NCBI RefSeq assembly: GCF_902826655.1
Contig: NZ_CADEFR010000004.1
Location: 62,001-126,000, forward strand
From: an uncultured Methylibium sp.
GTDB lineage: Bacteria; Pseudomonadota; Gammaproteobacteria; Burkholderiales; Burkholderiaceae_C
DNA: 64,000 bases
Reading direction: 5' to 3'
The notes under the pieces were generated by a model. It worked only from the letters and a program-made list of their open reading frames with translations, was not told where the DNA came from and did no database searches. Below, one piece after another: positions 20,189-29,311 of this stretch (position 1 is the first letter of the stretch; each line of letters starts with the position of its first letter). A program made the translations under genes and the position numbers.

Positions 20189-21240
20189 CAGCGGAAGTGA
20201 AGATAGCGCCGCACCTCTATGCACGCATCGGGAAGCGCCGGACGCAGTATTCGACGCGCGTGGGCGGCAAGCGCGTTCCCCTCGGGTACGACGAGCAGCA
20301 GGCAAAGGCCAAGCTCGCCGCGCTGCTCGAGCTCCCCGGCACCGAAACCACCATCCGCGCCATGTGCAATGGCTACCTCGCCGAACAGCGCCAGATGCGC
20401 GCCGATGGGGACGACACAGCGCTCGGGGAAAACACGTTGATCGACTACGACCTTTGCTTGAAGACCGTCTGCAAGGTCTTCGGCGACATGCACCCGCGGG
20501 CTTTCAAGCCGGGCGATGCCGCGAAGTACCTCAAGATGCGCCGCATGCAGGGCAACGGCGTGCGGGCGAACAAGGAGATGAGCGCGCTGTCGTCGGCGTT
20601 CAACTATGGCCTGTCATCTGGCGCCGTCGACATAAACCCGTGCCGCGGGTATCGGCGCAACCCGGAGAGGCCGCGTCAACGCAAGGTCTCCATCGCAGAG
20701 CTGAACGAGTTCCTGGCCTTCGCGAAGAACAAGGGTGGCTCGAGCTACCTCGTCGCCCTCATCGGCTGCACAGTGGCGCTCACCGGCCGGCGCCGCGGCG
20801 AGATTCTGCACCTACCCAAGACGGCGATGACCGAGCAGGGCATCAACGTGAAGGACAACAAGACGAAGGCCGGCGAGGCCGAACGCTTCTACCTCGTGGG
20901 CTGGAGCCCGACGCTGCGCCAAGTCATCGCGGAAGCCATGTCGATCAAGCACCGGCGTGCGAAGAACCGCCCGCCGCTCATGTCTGGCTTTCTGTTTGCC
21001 AACCGTGATGGCCAGACCTACACAGACCACGGCTTCAAGGCCCTCTGGCAGAAGCTCATGCGCGCCTATGCGCCCGAAGGCAAGGAGTCGGCCCGCTGGT
21101 TCCGCGCGCACGACCTGCGCGCGCTATACGTGTCCGAAATGCTCGAGCAGCAGCGCGAGCCGAACACCCATAAGAACCCGCAGACGATGCGCACGGTGTA
21201 CGACCGACGCAAGACGATCAAGGTGACGCCGCTCGCGTGA
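20185..21240 (+). CDS. phage-type tyrosine integrase
   Basis: 351 residues. N-terminal Arm-type segment (IAPHLYARIGKRRTQYSTRV), SAM-like core-binding domain (about 60-170), then the catalytic domain with TGRRRGEILHL (Arg), a Lys in the DNKTKAGEAERFYL beta-hairpin, HDLRALYVSEM (HxLR) and TMRTVYDRR (Tyr). All catalytic residues are visible, so it should be active. It starts by ATGA overlap with the DUF4224 gene and is the last mobile-element gene before the BMC locus. No tRNA target is seen within 300 bp downstream. Confidence 0.9.
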   Translation: MTAEVKIAPHLYARIGKRRTQYSTRVGGKRVPLGYDEQQAKAKLAALLELPGTETTIRAMCNGYLAEQRQMRADGDDTALGENTLIDYDLCLKTVCKVFGDMHPRAFKPGDAAKYLKMRRMQGNGVRANKEMSALSSAFNYGLSSGAVDINPCRGYRRNPERPRQRKVSIAELNEFLAFAKNKGGSSYLVALIGCTVALTGRRRGEILHLPKTAMTEQGINVKDNKTKAGEAERFYLVGWSPTLRQVIAEAMSIKHRRAKNRPPLMSGFLFANRDGQTYTDHGFKALWQKLMRAYAPEGKESARWFRAHDLRALYVSEMLEQQREPNTHKNPQTMRTVYDRRKTIKVTPLA

Positions 21241-21527
21241 ATTCCTACTGGCGCGCGGCTCGCACCACTCCCCCCGGACCTTGCGGAGTCGCCGAGTCGC
21301 CCAAGACCGTCGCCGGAACTGCAACCGGGGGCCGAGGCTCTCAGCACCCAAGCAACTGCGACGGCAAAGCGCCATCCGGCGTCAGTTTGCACCTCAATGG
21401 TGCAGCCTTGATGGCGTGGTTATTATGTCAACTTGCAGACACCGTTCGGAGGCTTCTTCCGTCGAATGCTACTCTGGCACGCTGCTGCCTTCAACGGGAG
21501 GTGGACGTCCATCTCGTTGCTTACCAA
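21241..21527. other. intergenic interval at element/BMC boundary
   Basis: 287 bp between the converging integrase and PucR-family genes. No gene, tRNA or clear terminator hairpin was recognised. If the element integrates by this integrase, one attachment site would be expected here or upstream of 19835. Confidence 0.4.
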
Positions 21528-23750
21528 CTACCTGACGCGCCGATCCTCTGCATCGCCGGATGCTGTACCGTTGTTCAGCATCTGGAAGACGTACAGCGAA
21601 AGGTCCGCGACCAACCGGTCGTCGTGCGTACTGAGATCCAGGCCCGTCAGATCGGAGATTCGACCAAGCCGGTGTGCAATCGTCTTTCTGTGCACACCAA
21701 GCTTCTGCGACGCTGCTTCGTGTGAACAGTTCACATCGAAGTAGACGCGCAGCGTCTGCAAGAAGAGGTCGCGCTGCTTCGGTTCCTCGTTCAGCAACTC
21801 ACCAAGGTTCAGTTCCAGGAATCGCCGCATCCCGACATCATGGCGCAGACTCAGCAACATGCCGACTACGCCTGCACGGTCGTACACGACCGAGGCGGTC
21901 TTGCCCATCTGCCGTGAGACATCCAGCGCGATCTGCGCCTCCCGGTATGCGATTGCGAGAGCACGGGGAACGTGGCAGCGGCTGCTCCCACCCACCACAA
22001 CCTGGCGTCCACCAAGACCGTCGCTGATGGCTTCTGCGAGACCCTTAGCAAAACGTTCGGCGTTGTCGAGCGCCTGATCGGAACACAACACGGCGATCGA
22101 GCTGCCTTGCAATGCGATCGCGCGCGCCTTCTCGCCACGTACGGTCTGCACGGCATGTGTGATCTTCTGCCGAAGGATAGAGCCCGAGCTCTGCGCAGAT
22201 CCCGGAACCGTGGCGCCGAGTTCGCAGAGGTAGAGCCGCATCGGGCCCTCCAGATCCAGCTTGAGATCCGCCGCGCGGTCGATGGCCGCCGCACGTGCGG
22301 TCTCATCCGCGCGCAGCAAATCCCACAACGTTGCGTCGATCGACTCCGATCGTGCTCGGCTCGCCGATCGCTGTTCCAGCCGCTGCAAAGCAGCGATGAT
22401 CGCAACTTGCGTGAGTGTCAGCTCGATGAGCTCCGAGCGATGCGCGTCGTCGAGCGTTCCGAGGATCCAGGCCACTGCCTCGCCCTCGACAAAGATGGGT
22501 TGAACTCGCCAGGACAAGCCGCCCTGGGTCATCGACAGCCCCGCGGTGGCGACGCCTTGCGCGACGACGGCGGCGGCCACTGCAGCGACTAGGCCATGCG
22601 CCCGGTCACTACCACTCCATGCCAACAGTGTGCCGTCTCTGTCGATGACGGCCACGTCCGTCTTCAGCGTCGTGGACGTGGTAGAAACGATCGCATTCAA
22701 TCCGGTGCCTTGGAGCAGCAGCAGCATAAGTGTCTGCGTGAGGCTCGAGACGCTGCGCACGACGTCGAAGCGCTGGTTGAGCGCTTCATGCGCCTGCCCC
22801 AACTCCTCGACCATGCGGCGTTGCCCGGCGTAGAGTTCCGCGTTCTCTAGGGCGATCGATGTCAGATTCGCCAGCGCTGTCAGCCGGGTCGTGTCCTGTG
22901 GCGTGAATGTCGAGGGTCGACGACGCCAGACCTCCAGCACGCCGATGATGTCGTCTCGTCCGAGCAGAGGGGCCGCCAACGCCGAGCGAACGAGCTCGGC
23001 CTCGGCTAGGTGGAAGAAGTCGCGGCTGATGGCTTCGCTGGTGACATAGTCCTCGACCGAAGCTGGCTTGCGGTGTGCTAGGACGAGCCCGGCCAACCCC
23101 TGCCCGGGTCCCATCTGCAGGTTCGCCGTTTCCGGGGAGCGGTTACCGACGCAGCGGCGCATGACGATCCTGTCGTCCTGCCGCAGCAGAACGCCGCAGA
23201 TGTCCGCCGACAGCAGCTGCTTGGCCTCCTGCGTGATTAGCAGCAGGATCTCGCTCAGATCGTGGCTCTTGAGAATGCGGGTGGCGACCCGTTGCAGCGC
23301 CTGCACTTCGTCGAGGTTCTGGACGGCGATCCGCTGACGCTCACAGGTCTGTACAGCAAGCGCAAAGAACCTGCAGAACACGTCCAGAGAGTCGGAGGCT
23401 TCGATCGTGACGGGATCACCCTCGATCAGCAGAGCGAGCGCTCCGGGCGCAACCGGGACAAACACGCCCCTCCCCACCCGCAGCGGTGCTTCGTGCGTCT
23501 CGAGTCCTCCGGGAAGATCCAGACCCGGTGTGTCGCTAACAAGTTCCAGCGTTGACGGGGCATGCCAGGCGCCGCCAGTGCGCAGAATGACGCGCCCGCG
23601 GGCGGCGGGGAGCAGTTCGGCGACAGCCCGTTCGGCCTCCGCGAGCAGGAGGTCGTACTGCCCACGGGCCGCGGCAGTCGCGATCGGCTCGAGAACGCCC
23701 GCCAGTGCGCCTGCCATCAGCGTTCGCTTGGAGGTGAATCGATTTCCCAT
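21528..23750 (-). CDS. GAF/PucR-family transcriptional regulator 1
   Basis: 740 residues. A GAF-type sensor occupies about 150-300 (ILLLITQEAKQLLSADICGV, GQGLAGLVLA, IGVLEVWRRRPSTFT). A GGDEF-like activator region follows, and a PucR C-terminal helix-turn-helix closes the protein (LRVYFDVNCSHEAASQKLGV, HRKTIAHRLGRI). It is a paralogue of the regulator at 60860-63172, which shares the same domain order and many identical segments. It sits at the end of the leftward BMC arm, about 35 bp beyond the alcohol dehydrogenase gene, and is a good candidate to control the BMC operons. The ligand would be the BMC substrate or a product. Confidence 0.85.
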   Translation of the reverse strand: MGNRFTSKRTLMAGALAGVLEPIATAAARGQYDLLLAEAERAVAELLPAARGRVILRTGGAWHAPSTLELVSDTPGLDLPGGLETHEAPLRVGRGVFVPVAPGALALLIEGDPVTIEASDSLDVFCRFFALAVQTCERQRIAVQNLDEVQALQRVATRILKSHDLSEILLLITQEAKQLLSADICGVLLRQDDRIVMRRCVGNRSPETANLQMGPGQGLAGLVLAHRKPASVEDYVTSEAISRDFFHLAEAELVRSALAAPLLGRDDIIGVLEVWRRRPSTFTPQDTTRLTALANLTSIALENAELYAGQRRMVEELGQAHEALNQRFDVVRSVSSLTQTLMLLLLQGTGLNAIVSTTSTTLKTDVAVIDRDGTLLAWSGSDRAHGLVAAVAAAVVAQGVATAGLSMTQGGLSWRVQPIFVEGEAVAWILGTLDDAHRSELIELTLTQVAIIAALQRLEQRSASRARSESIDATLWDLLRADETARAAAIDRAADLKLDLEGPMRLYLCELGATVPGSAQSSGSILRQKITHAVQTVRGEKARAIALQGSSIAVLCSDQALDNAERFAKGLAEAISDGLGGRQVVVGGSSRCHVPRALAIAYREAQIALDVSRQMGKTASVVYDRAGVVGMLLSLRHDVGMRRFLELNLGELLNEEPKQRDLFLQTLRVYFDVNCSHEAASQKLGVHRKTIAHRLGRISDLTGLDLSTHDDRLVADLSLYVFQMLNNGTASGDAEDRRVR

Positions 23751-23784
23751 GCCCCCGAGTCTGCACCGCTATGCGCGCGCCAGA

Positions 23785-24822
23785 TCATGGGGTCATCACT
23801 GCCTTCAGGCGCTGCTGCTTGGCGAGCAGTTCGTACAGCCCCGGCGCGTCGGCCAGTCGGCCACGTGTGTCCACCACCACGGTGGGATCGAAGGCTCCGC
23901 TGGTGATCAGCCGCAACAGCTTGCGACGCAGGCGAATGCTGTCGCCGATCGCGAAGCTGAGGGTCATCTCGTCCTTGAACGCGCGGCCGACTGGAAAGGC
24001 CCAGCTTTCTGCTACGTGCGCGCCCACGGAGACGACGCGTCCGCGCGCGCGCGCCAGCGACATTGCGAAGTCGAGCGGGCCATTGCCGCCGACCGCCTCG
24101 ACGACGACCTCGGCACCGTCGCCATCCGTCAGTTTCCGCACCAGCACCGCGGCGTCGTCCGGATGCACGGCGATGGATCCCTGGGCAGTCGCGAACGCCC
24201 TGCGCGTTTCGTTGGGTTCGACCAGCACGACAATCCCCGCACCGGCCACCTGCGCCGACAATGCGGCGAGCTGGCCGACCGCGCCGCCGCCGATAACTAC
24301 GACGAAGTCCCCCGCTTGGGTGCTAGCGCGCTCGATCGCGACCCAGCCGGTGGCGAGGTTGTCACCCATCAGCAAGGCTGCTTCCGGTGCACACTGTTCC
24401 GGCAACTGGCCCAGGGTCTGGTCGGCAAACGGCACCCGGACGTACTCCGCCTGCGCTCCGGAGATGCTGGGGCCGAATGCGGTGCCGGTGCCGAAGAAGG
24501 CCCGCTCAGTGCACTGCCAGTGTTCGGCTCGATCGCACCAGCGGCACTGGCCGCAGGCAGTGAAATCGGAAGACATCACCTTGTCGCCCAAGCGAATTCG
24601 GTGAACTGCACGACCTACTTCCACGACCTCGCCAACGAATTCGTGTCCAATCACCGCACCCGGCGTGATGCCCGCGAAGTCGCCCTTCACTACATGCAAG
24701 TCCGTGCCGCAGATGCCGGCGTGCGTGACCTTCACGATAGCATCAGTCGCCTCGGCAATGTGCGGTTCTGGGACGTCGCTGACTTCGACGTGCCCGGGGC
24801 TCTTGTAGACGACGGCTCGCAT
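23785..24822 (-). CDS. zinc-dependent alcohol dehydrogenase (MDR family)
   Basis: 345 residues. Catalytic zinc ligands in GICGTDLHVVKG and GHEFVGEV; structural-zinc cysteines in TACGQCRWCDRAEHWQC; cofactor-binding VVVIGGGAVGQLAAL followed by an acidic residue in VLVEPNETRR, suggesting NAD. It is probably the alcohol-forming or alcohol-oxidising partner of the aldehyde dehydrogenase at 27910-29307, recycling NADH as in other metabolosomes. It has no obvious encapsulation extension at either end. Substrate is not predictable; the closest pattern is the Tdh/sorbitol/isopropanol dehydrogenase branch. Confidence 0.88.
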   Translation of the reverse strand: MRAVVYKSPGHVEVSDVPEPHIAEATDAIVKVTHAGICGTDLHVVKGDFAGITPGAVIGHEFVGEVVEVGRAVHRIRLGDKVMSSDFTACGQCRWCDRAEHWQCTERAFFGTGTAFGPSISGAQAEYVRVPFADQTLGQLPEQCAPEAALLMGDNLATGWVAIERASTQAGDFVVVIGGGAVGQLAALSAQVAGAGIVVLVEPNETRRAFATAQGSIAVHPDDAAVLVRKLTDGDGAEVVVEAVGGNGPLDFAMSLARARGRVVSVGAHVAESWAFPVGRAFKDEMTLSFAIGDSIRLRRKLLRLITSGAFDPTVVVDTRGRLADAPGLYELLAKQQRLKAVMTP

Positions 24823-24966
24823 GAGAATTGTGGTCGACGCGGTTTCCGCACTGGCCCCGACGTTTCGAGAACGCCAGGACTGATTGTGGCCCAGGGGCCT
24901 CAGAATGCTTTCAGCAAGCGCAAATTGATGCGGTCCGACTCCTTCAGACCGTTGCGCATGGACAAG

Positions 24967-25128
24967 TCACGTCCATAGAGAGCTGCGAAGTGCCAGCCGG
25001 GCGCGAAGCCCCACCCGAAGCCGACATGCCATCAGCAGCAGCATCGCCAACAGCGTCGGTGCTCTGATAAGGCCACCGAACTTGCGCTCGTGTGCTTCTT
25101 TGCAGCGACCCATCGGATCGTTTGTCAT
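24967..25128 (-). CDS. small membrane peptide in BMC operon
   Basis: 53 residues from the ATG at 25128, preceded by AAAGGAGACAGC, the same ribosome-binding-site wording used by the confirmed genes of this locus. A hydrophobic stretch (LIRAPTLLAMLLLMAC) is followed by an Arg-rich tail. It lies between the malate-dehydrogenase-like gene and the alcohol dehydrogenase, just after a strong hairpin. No family recognised. The C-terminal half may be disturbed by an indel. Confidence 0.45.
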   Translation of the reverse strand: MTNDPMGRCKEAHERKFGGLIRAPTLLAMLLLMACRLRVGLRARLALRSSLWT

Positions 25129-25137
25129 GCTGTCTCC

Positions 25138-25165
25138 TTTCGGCCGCACGAATGCGGGGCCGAAA
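25138..25165 (-). promoter_or_regulatory. hairpin between MDH stop and small membrane gene
   Basis: TTTCGGCC (25138-25145) pairs with GGCCGAAA (25158-25165) around a 12-nt loop. It begins directly after the upstream stop codon, and its last bases run into the AAAGGAG of the next gene. It lacks a long T-run, so it is more likely an mRNA-stability or expression-tuning element than a full terminator. Confidence 0.6.
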
Positions 25166-26464
25166 TCAGCAAGGGACCGGGAGCTCGGCGATCCGCGCGG
25201 CGATCCGCGCGGCGGCATCCTGCAACGCCTGCTGTTCTGCCGGCCGCAGCGCCAGCGGAACGATCTCCTTGAGACCGCGACGGTGCAGCCGCACGGGCAG
25301 CCCGACACGCGTGTCCACCGCCCCATAGGCGCCGCGCGAGCGCACGCACGCGGCGATGACCTCGCCGCTGTCGCGCACCATCGCGCGCACCATCGTCACG
25401 GCCGATTCGGCGGGCGAGAAGTACGCACTGCCTTTTTGCAGCAGCTTGACTACCTCGCCACCCGACTCCCGTGCCCGCTCGACCAGGGCCTCGAGCGTCT
25501 CGGCGTCGAACATCGACTCGATCGGTCGGTCGCCGACGAAGGCCTGGCTGAGCGGGATCACCATCTCGGGACCGTGACTGCCCAGCGCGACTGCACGGAC
25601 CTCCTGCGGTCGCGCCTTGCCCGTCAGGCCGACGAGCGCGCAGAAACGCGCCGAGTCCAGCACACCCGCCATGCCGAGCACGCGCTCTTCCGGGAAGCCG
25701 GTCTGCTGCGCGGCCAGGTGCGTCATTTCCTCGAGCGGATTGCTCACGATCACGAGCGTCGAGTTCGGCGCATGCGTGCGGATGCCGCGGCACACCGACG
25801 TCATGATCTCGGCATTCACCGCCGTCAGGTCGGTCCGACTCATGCCCGGCTGGCGCGGCTTGCCGGCGGTGATGACGATGTACTCGGCACCGGCCAGTGC
25901 CACGAGGTCATCGCTGCCCGACAGCCGCGTGGAGAAGCCGTACAGGCCGGCGCCATGCCACATGTCCAGCGCGAGCCCAGCGGCCAGGCCCGGCACCACG
26001 TCGACGAGCGCCACCTCCGAGAAGAGATCGCTTTCGGCCAAGCGCAGGGCCGTCATGGCGCCCACGTGGCCGGCCCCGACCACGCCCGCCTTGGGCCGCC
26101 GGTCGACCGCTCGGGAAGGTTGTGCACTCGGCCCCAACGCATTGCGGCGATACAGGGCACCCGACGGCGGCAGCACCAGCGGCCGAGAACCCCTGGCGGC
26201 GGGCGGCGCAACCGGAGTCGCCGGGCGTGCGGCGGACACGGGCGCAGGGGCCGGCGCGGCAACCGGGGACTTCACGACTGGAGCCGAAGTCCGCGTCGGC
26301 AAGGCAGACGGCGTCGATGCGCCAGATGACGAACCTGCGGCTTCGACGACGATGCCGAGTTCCCGGGCCCGATCGCGTGCCAGCGGCGTTAGGCGATCGC
26401 CTGCGGCGAGGATCAGCTTGCCACCTGCGGCTTCGACGTCGGCGGCAGTCAGCATGCGAGCCAT
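25166..26464 (-). CDS. malate/lactate dehydrogenase-like enzyme with BMC-type N-terminal extension
   Basis: 432 residues. Residues 1-45 (MLTAADVEAAGGKLILAAGD then RLTPLARDRARELGI) resemble the TP-x-AR-x-A-x-x-LG segment found in EutQ and other metabolosome proteins. A ~75-residue Ala/Pro linker leads to a catalytic domain with VVGAGHVGAMTAL (Rossmann), GKPRQPGMSRTDL (substrate Arg loop), VSNPLEEM (NPxD-like), GMAGVLDSARF and GSHGPEMVIPL (catalytic His). MDH/LDH enzymes interconvert 2-oxo and 2-hydroxy acids with NAD(H). Its ATG overlaps the tandem shell gene stop (TGATG). I infer NADH recycling inside or at the compartment; malate specificity is likely but not proven. Confidence 0.8.
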   Translation of the reverse strand: MARMLTAADVEAAGGKLILAAGDRLTPLARDRARELGIVVEAAGSSSGASTPSALPTRTSAPVVKSPVAAPAPAPVSAARPATPVAPPAARGSRPLVLPPSGALYRRNALGPSAQPSRAVDRRPKAGVVGAGHVGAMTALRLAESDLFSEVALVDVVPGLAAGLALDMWHGAGLYGFSTRLSGSDDLVALAGAEYIVITAGKPRQPGMSRTDLTAVNAEIMTSVCRGIRTHAPNSTLVIVSNPLEEMTHLAAQQTGFPEERVLGMAGVLDSARFCALVGLTGKARPQEVRAVALGSHGPEMVIPLSQAFVGDRPIESMFDAETLEALVERARESGGEVVKLLQKGSAYFSPAESAVTMVRAMVRDSGEVIAACVRSRGAYGAVDTRVGLPVRLHRRGLKEIVPLALRPAEQQALQDAAARIAARIAELPVPC

Positions 26465-27081
26465 CACTTGCCCTCCAGCTGCTCGATGCAAGCGATGGCC
26501 GCGGCAGCGGCTGCCTGCACGTCGCTTTCGGTGCCCGAGATGAACAACCGCCCGAACCGGCCGAGCGCACGCACTTCGACAATCGTGATGTCGGCTGCCT
26601 TCTCGGCTTCGTTGGCGGCCAGCGAGACATAGGCGGCCGGCGACACCTCGAGCACGTACAGGCTTTGTCCGGGAATGAGCAGGTTGCCCTTGCGCCACTT
26701 GTTGATGAGCTGCGCCTGATACGGGTTGACGTTCGTCACGAACATCGACGAGGCGACCTTCGGTTTGACCCGGTCCGCCTCGGTGAGCTTCAGGTGCTCG
26801 AGCACCGCTTGACCGGCGGCCTGCACCTCGGCCTGCGTTCGCGAGTGGATCTCCAGCAGACCGAACTCCCGCTCGACGACCTGCAGAGCCGGCCTCACGT
26901 CAGCCGCCTTCAGAGCGATATCGGCGCAGCGGAAGATCTCGTTGCCCGGAGCCACCTCGATGTAGAGCTCGGACATGCCGGCCACGGGGACGTCGCCCTG
27001 GCAGGTGGCGGCGACGTGCGCCGCCGCTTGCGGCTGCATGCGGTCGACGAAGGCGTAGGTGCGCAGTTGAAAGTTATCCAT
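26464..27081 (-). CDS. tandem BMC-domain shell protein (BMC-T)
   Basis: 205 residues built of two BMC folds. The first spans about 10-95 (ALKAADVRPALQVVEREFGL), the second about 100-203 (NEAEKAADITIVEVRALGRF, GRLFISGTESDVQAAAAAAI). Such proteins form pseudohexameric trimers, some with gated central pores, that pass cofactors or larger metabolites through the shell. The gene is coupled to the dehydrogenase downstream and follows a EutJ-like gene by 3 bp. The order of domain elements fits a circularly permuted type, but I cannot verify this without structure comparison. Confidence 0.85.
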   Translation of the reverse strand: MDNFQLRTYAFVDRMQPQAAAHVAATCQGDVPVAGMSELYIEVAPGNEIFRCADIALKAADVRPALQVVEREFGLLEIHSRTQAEVQAAGQAVLEHLKLTEADRVKPKVASSMFVTNVNPYQAQLINKWRKGNLLIPGQSLYVLEVSPAAYVSLAANEAEKAADITIVEVRALGRFGRLFISGTESDVQAAAAAAIACIEQLEGK

Positions 27082-27084
27082 GGC

Positions 27085-27909
27085 TCAGCTCAGTGCAATT
27101 CCAAATGGAGTGATCAACTCGGCGTGTGCATAGCCCTGGACCTTCCAGCCGAGATAGCGCGCGATGACGGCATCGGCGCCAGGGATCTGCAGGGCGCCGC
27201 CCGCCAAGTAGACTGTGCCGGGGTCCCGTCCAGCGCATTGGCGCCGGACGGACTCGGCTACGCGCTCAATGCCCGGACGCAGCAGTTGCATGACCTCTGC
27301 CCCGTGCTCGCGCTTGTGGACCTCGGCGGCCTCGACGGGAAGCTTCAGTGCGCCGGCGAGGATCAGATCGAGGTGATGGCCGCCACCTGCGAAGTCGCTC
27401 AGGGTGGCGAGTTCGCCGCCACGGAAGACGCCGACGCCGGTCGAGCCGCCACCCACGTCCACGACCGCACCATCTTTGACTTGCAGGATGGCGTTCGCCG
27501 CAGTGACCTCGTCGACGAGGCTGCGACAGTCGATCCCCGCCTGCTGCAGCACGAAGGCACAGGCACGGCAGTCACTCACCGGCACTGCCGGCGGATGCGC
27601 GGTTGCCGCTGCTTCGATCTCCATCCCGAGTGCCGCTTCACTGCTGGCCTTCAGCTGCCGTACCGCCTGCACTGCGCCATGAAAGTCGACCACGACTCCG
27701 TCGCGGACGACCTGGGCGCTGATGAAATCCCAGTACACAGGCTCACCCTGCGCGTCCACGGCAGCGATCACGACGGTCGCCGTGCCGAGGTCCACCCCGA
27801 AGCGCAGCGGCACCTGCGGCGTCGACGGTTTGCGCAGACGCGCAGCGGCGCCGTCCAGGAAGCGCTGCACACGCGCCAAGCCAGTGTCGGTCTCGGTTCG
27901 CATGAGCAT
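27085..27909 (-). CDS. eutJ: EutJ-like Hsp70-fold protein
   Basis: 274 residues with actin/Hsp70 ATPase motifs in order: FGVDLGTATVVIAAVDA (phosphate 1), VVDVGGGSTGVGVF (phosphate 2) and GTVYLAGGALQIPGADAV (adenosine). There is no Hsp70 substrate-binding domain, which is typical of EutJ, a putative chaperone of ethanolamine and related metabolosomes. It starts immediately after the aldehyde dehydrogenase stop and ends 3 bp before the BMC-T gene, inside a shell-gene operon. Confidence 0.85.
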   Translation of the reverse strand: MLMRTETDTGLARVQRFLDGAAARLRKPSTPQVPLRFGVDLGTATVVIAAVDAQGEPVYWDFISAQVVRDGVVVDFHGAVQAVRQLKASSEAALGMEIEAAATAHPPAVPVSDCRACAFVLQQAGIDCRSLVDEVTAANAILQVKDGAVVDVGGGSTGVGVFRGGELATLSDFAGGGHHLDLILAGALKLPVEAAEVHKREHGAEVMQLLRPGIERVAESVRRQCAGRDPGTVYLAGGALQIPGADAVIARYLGWKVQGYAHAELITPFGIALS

Positions 27910-29307
27910 CTACAGCCCCATCGTCGGCAGGTAGATGTCGCGCCAGGGGCGGTTCTGGTGGGCGACGCGCTTGATGTTGATGAGGTGCATCGGCGTCACG
28001 TTGTCCGACACGATCGAGCCGCTCCAGGTGCCAGTACCCAGCATGAACGACGGGTCGGTGCCGGCGCTGAACCCCATGCCACCGAGCAGGCTCGGCGTGT
28101 TGACGACGATGCGCGAGGCCGGCAGGTCCGACATGCGCGCCACCATCTCCGCGTCCTGGCCGTGCAGACCGAGCGTGTGGCCCTCACCGCCGAAGGCCAG
28201 CACCTCGCGGCAGCGCTGATGTGCGGCGCCAAGATCGCGTGTCCGATAGAACGACAGCACGGGTCCGAGGATCTCGGCTGACAGCGGTGTCTGCGGACCC
28301 ACGTCGTCCAGCGCGGCGCCGAGCACCTTCGTCCCGGGTGGCACGGTCATGCCGATGCGCCGGGCCAGCTCGGTCGCGGTTTGACCCACAGCCTCCGGAT
28401 TGAGCGCCCCGCGCCCGATAAACAGCAGCTCGGTTAGCCGGCGCTGCTGCTCGGCGTCGAGGAACACGGTGCCGTGCTGCTCGAAGGCCTTGATGGCGGC
28501 GTCGGCGATCGGCTCATCGAGCACGACCGACTGCTCCGCAACGCAGGCAGTCCCGTTGTCGAACGACTTCGACGTGATGACCATCAGCGCCGCTTCCGAC
28601 ACGTCCGCCACCGAACGATGGATGTAGACCGGGACGTTGCCGGCGCCGACGGCCAGCGTCGGCTTGCCCGAGGAGTAGGCAGCCCGGACCATCGCAGCCC
28701 CGCCGGTCGCCATCACGAGCGCGGTGTCGCGGTGCGCCATCAGCTCGCGCGTAGCGGGCAGCTGGCCGCCAGACAGGCACTGCAGCAGGCCGATCGGCGC
28801 GCCGGCGCGCTCGGCCGCCTCGGCCATGATCTCCACGGTCCGAACGCAACACTTCGCCGCCCGCGGATGCGGCGCGCAGACGATCGCGTTGCCCGACTTG
28901 ACCGCCGCCAGGCACTTGAAGATCGTCGTCGAGGTGGGGTTTGTCACCGGGATGATCGCGGCGATCACGCCCATCGGCGCGCCGATCGCCGTAACGCGTG
29001 CCACCTCGTCGGTCCACAGCACGCCCAGGGTGCGCATCTTCTTCATCGCATGAGCGCAGAACTTGGCGTTGTAGAGGTTCTTGAGGATCTTGTGCTCGTA
29101 CACCCCGTAGCCGGTCTCGTCGACTGCCAAGCGCGCCAGTTCCGCCGCGGCCACCTCGGCAGCATGGCCCATGGCATCGACGATTCGGTCGGCCTGCTCC
29201 TGGGTGACACCCTGGAAGGCCTCGAAGGCTTGGCGGGCGAGCTGCGCCTTGGTGCGCGCCTCGCCGATCGCCACGAGTTCTGGATCTAGGAAGTTGAAGT
29301 CGGTCAC
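27910..29307 (-). CDS. CoA-acylating aldehyde dehydrogenase (EutE/PduP type)
   Basis: 465 residues. GAPMGVIAAIIPVTNPTST (cofactor-binding), TGGAAMVRAAYSSGKP, VGAGNVPVYI and the nucleophile Cys in SFDNGTACVAEQSVV mark the CoA-dependent acetylating branch that turns aldehydes into acyl-CoA with NAD. This is the core enzyme of nearly all metabolosomes. Unlike PduP it lacks an N-terminal ELxxLIRxIL-type targeting helix; it may enter by association with another enzyme. GTG start at 29307 has only a weak ribosome-binding site; the coding sequence begins MTDFNFLDPELVAIG. Confidence 0.92.
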   Translation of the reverse strand: MTDFNFLDPELVAIGEARTKAQLARQAFEAFQGVTQEQADRIVDAMGHAAEVAAAELARLAVDETGYGVYEHKILKNLYNAKFCAHAMKKMRTLGVLWTDEVARVTAIGAPMGVIAAIIPVTNPTSTTIFKCLAAVKSGNAIVCAPHPRAAKCCVRTVEIMAEAAERAGAPIGLLQCLSGGQLPATRELMAHRDTALVMATGGAAMVRAAYSSGKPTLAVGAGNVPVYIHRSVADVSEAALMVITSKSFDNGTACVAEQSVVLDEPIADAAIKAFEQHGTVFLDAEQQRRLTELLFIGRGALNPEAVGQTATELARRIGMTVPPGTKVLGAALDDVGPQTPLSAEILGPVLSFYRTRDLGAAHQRCREVLAFGGEGHTLGLHGQDAEMVARMSDLPASRIVVNTPSLLGGMGFSAGTDPSFMLGTGTWSGSIVSDNVTPMHLINIKRVAHQNRPWRDIYLPTMGL

Positions 29308-29311
29308 ATCG

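Noticed and set aside
19174-21527. tRNA gene serving as integration target
   Set aside because: No cloverleaf, TTCGAATC or CCA-type 3' end was found in either interval flanking the DUF4224/integrase pair.
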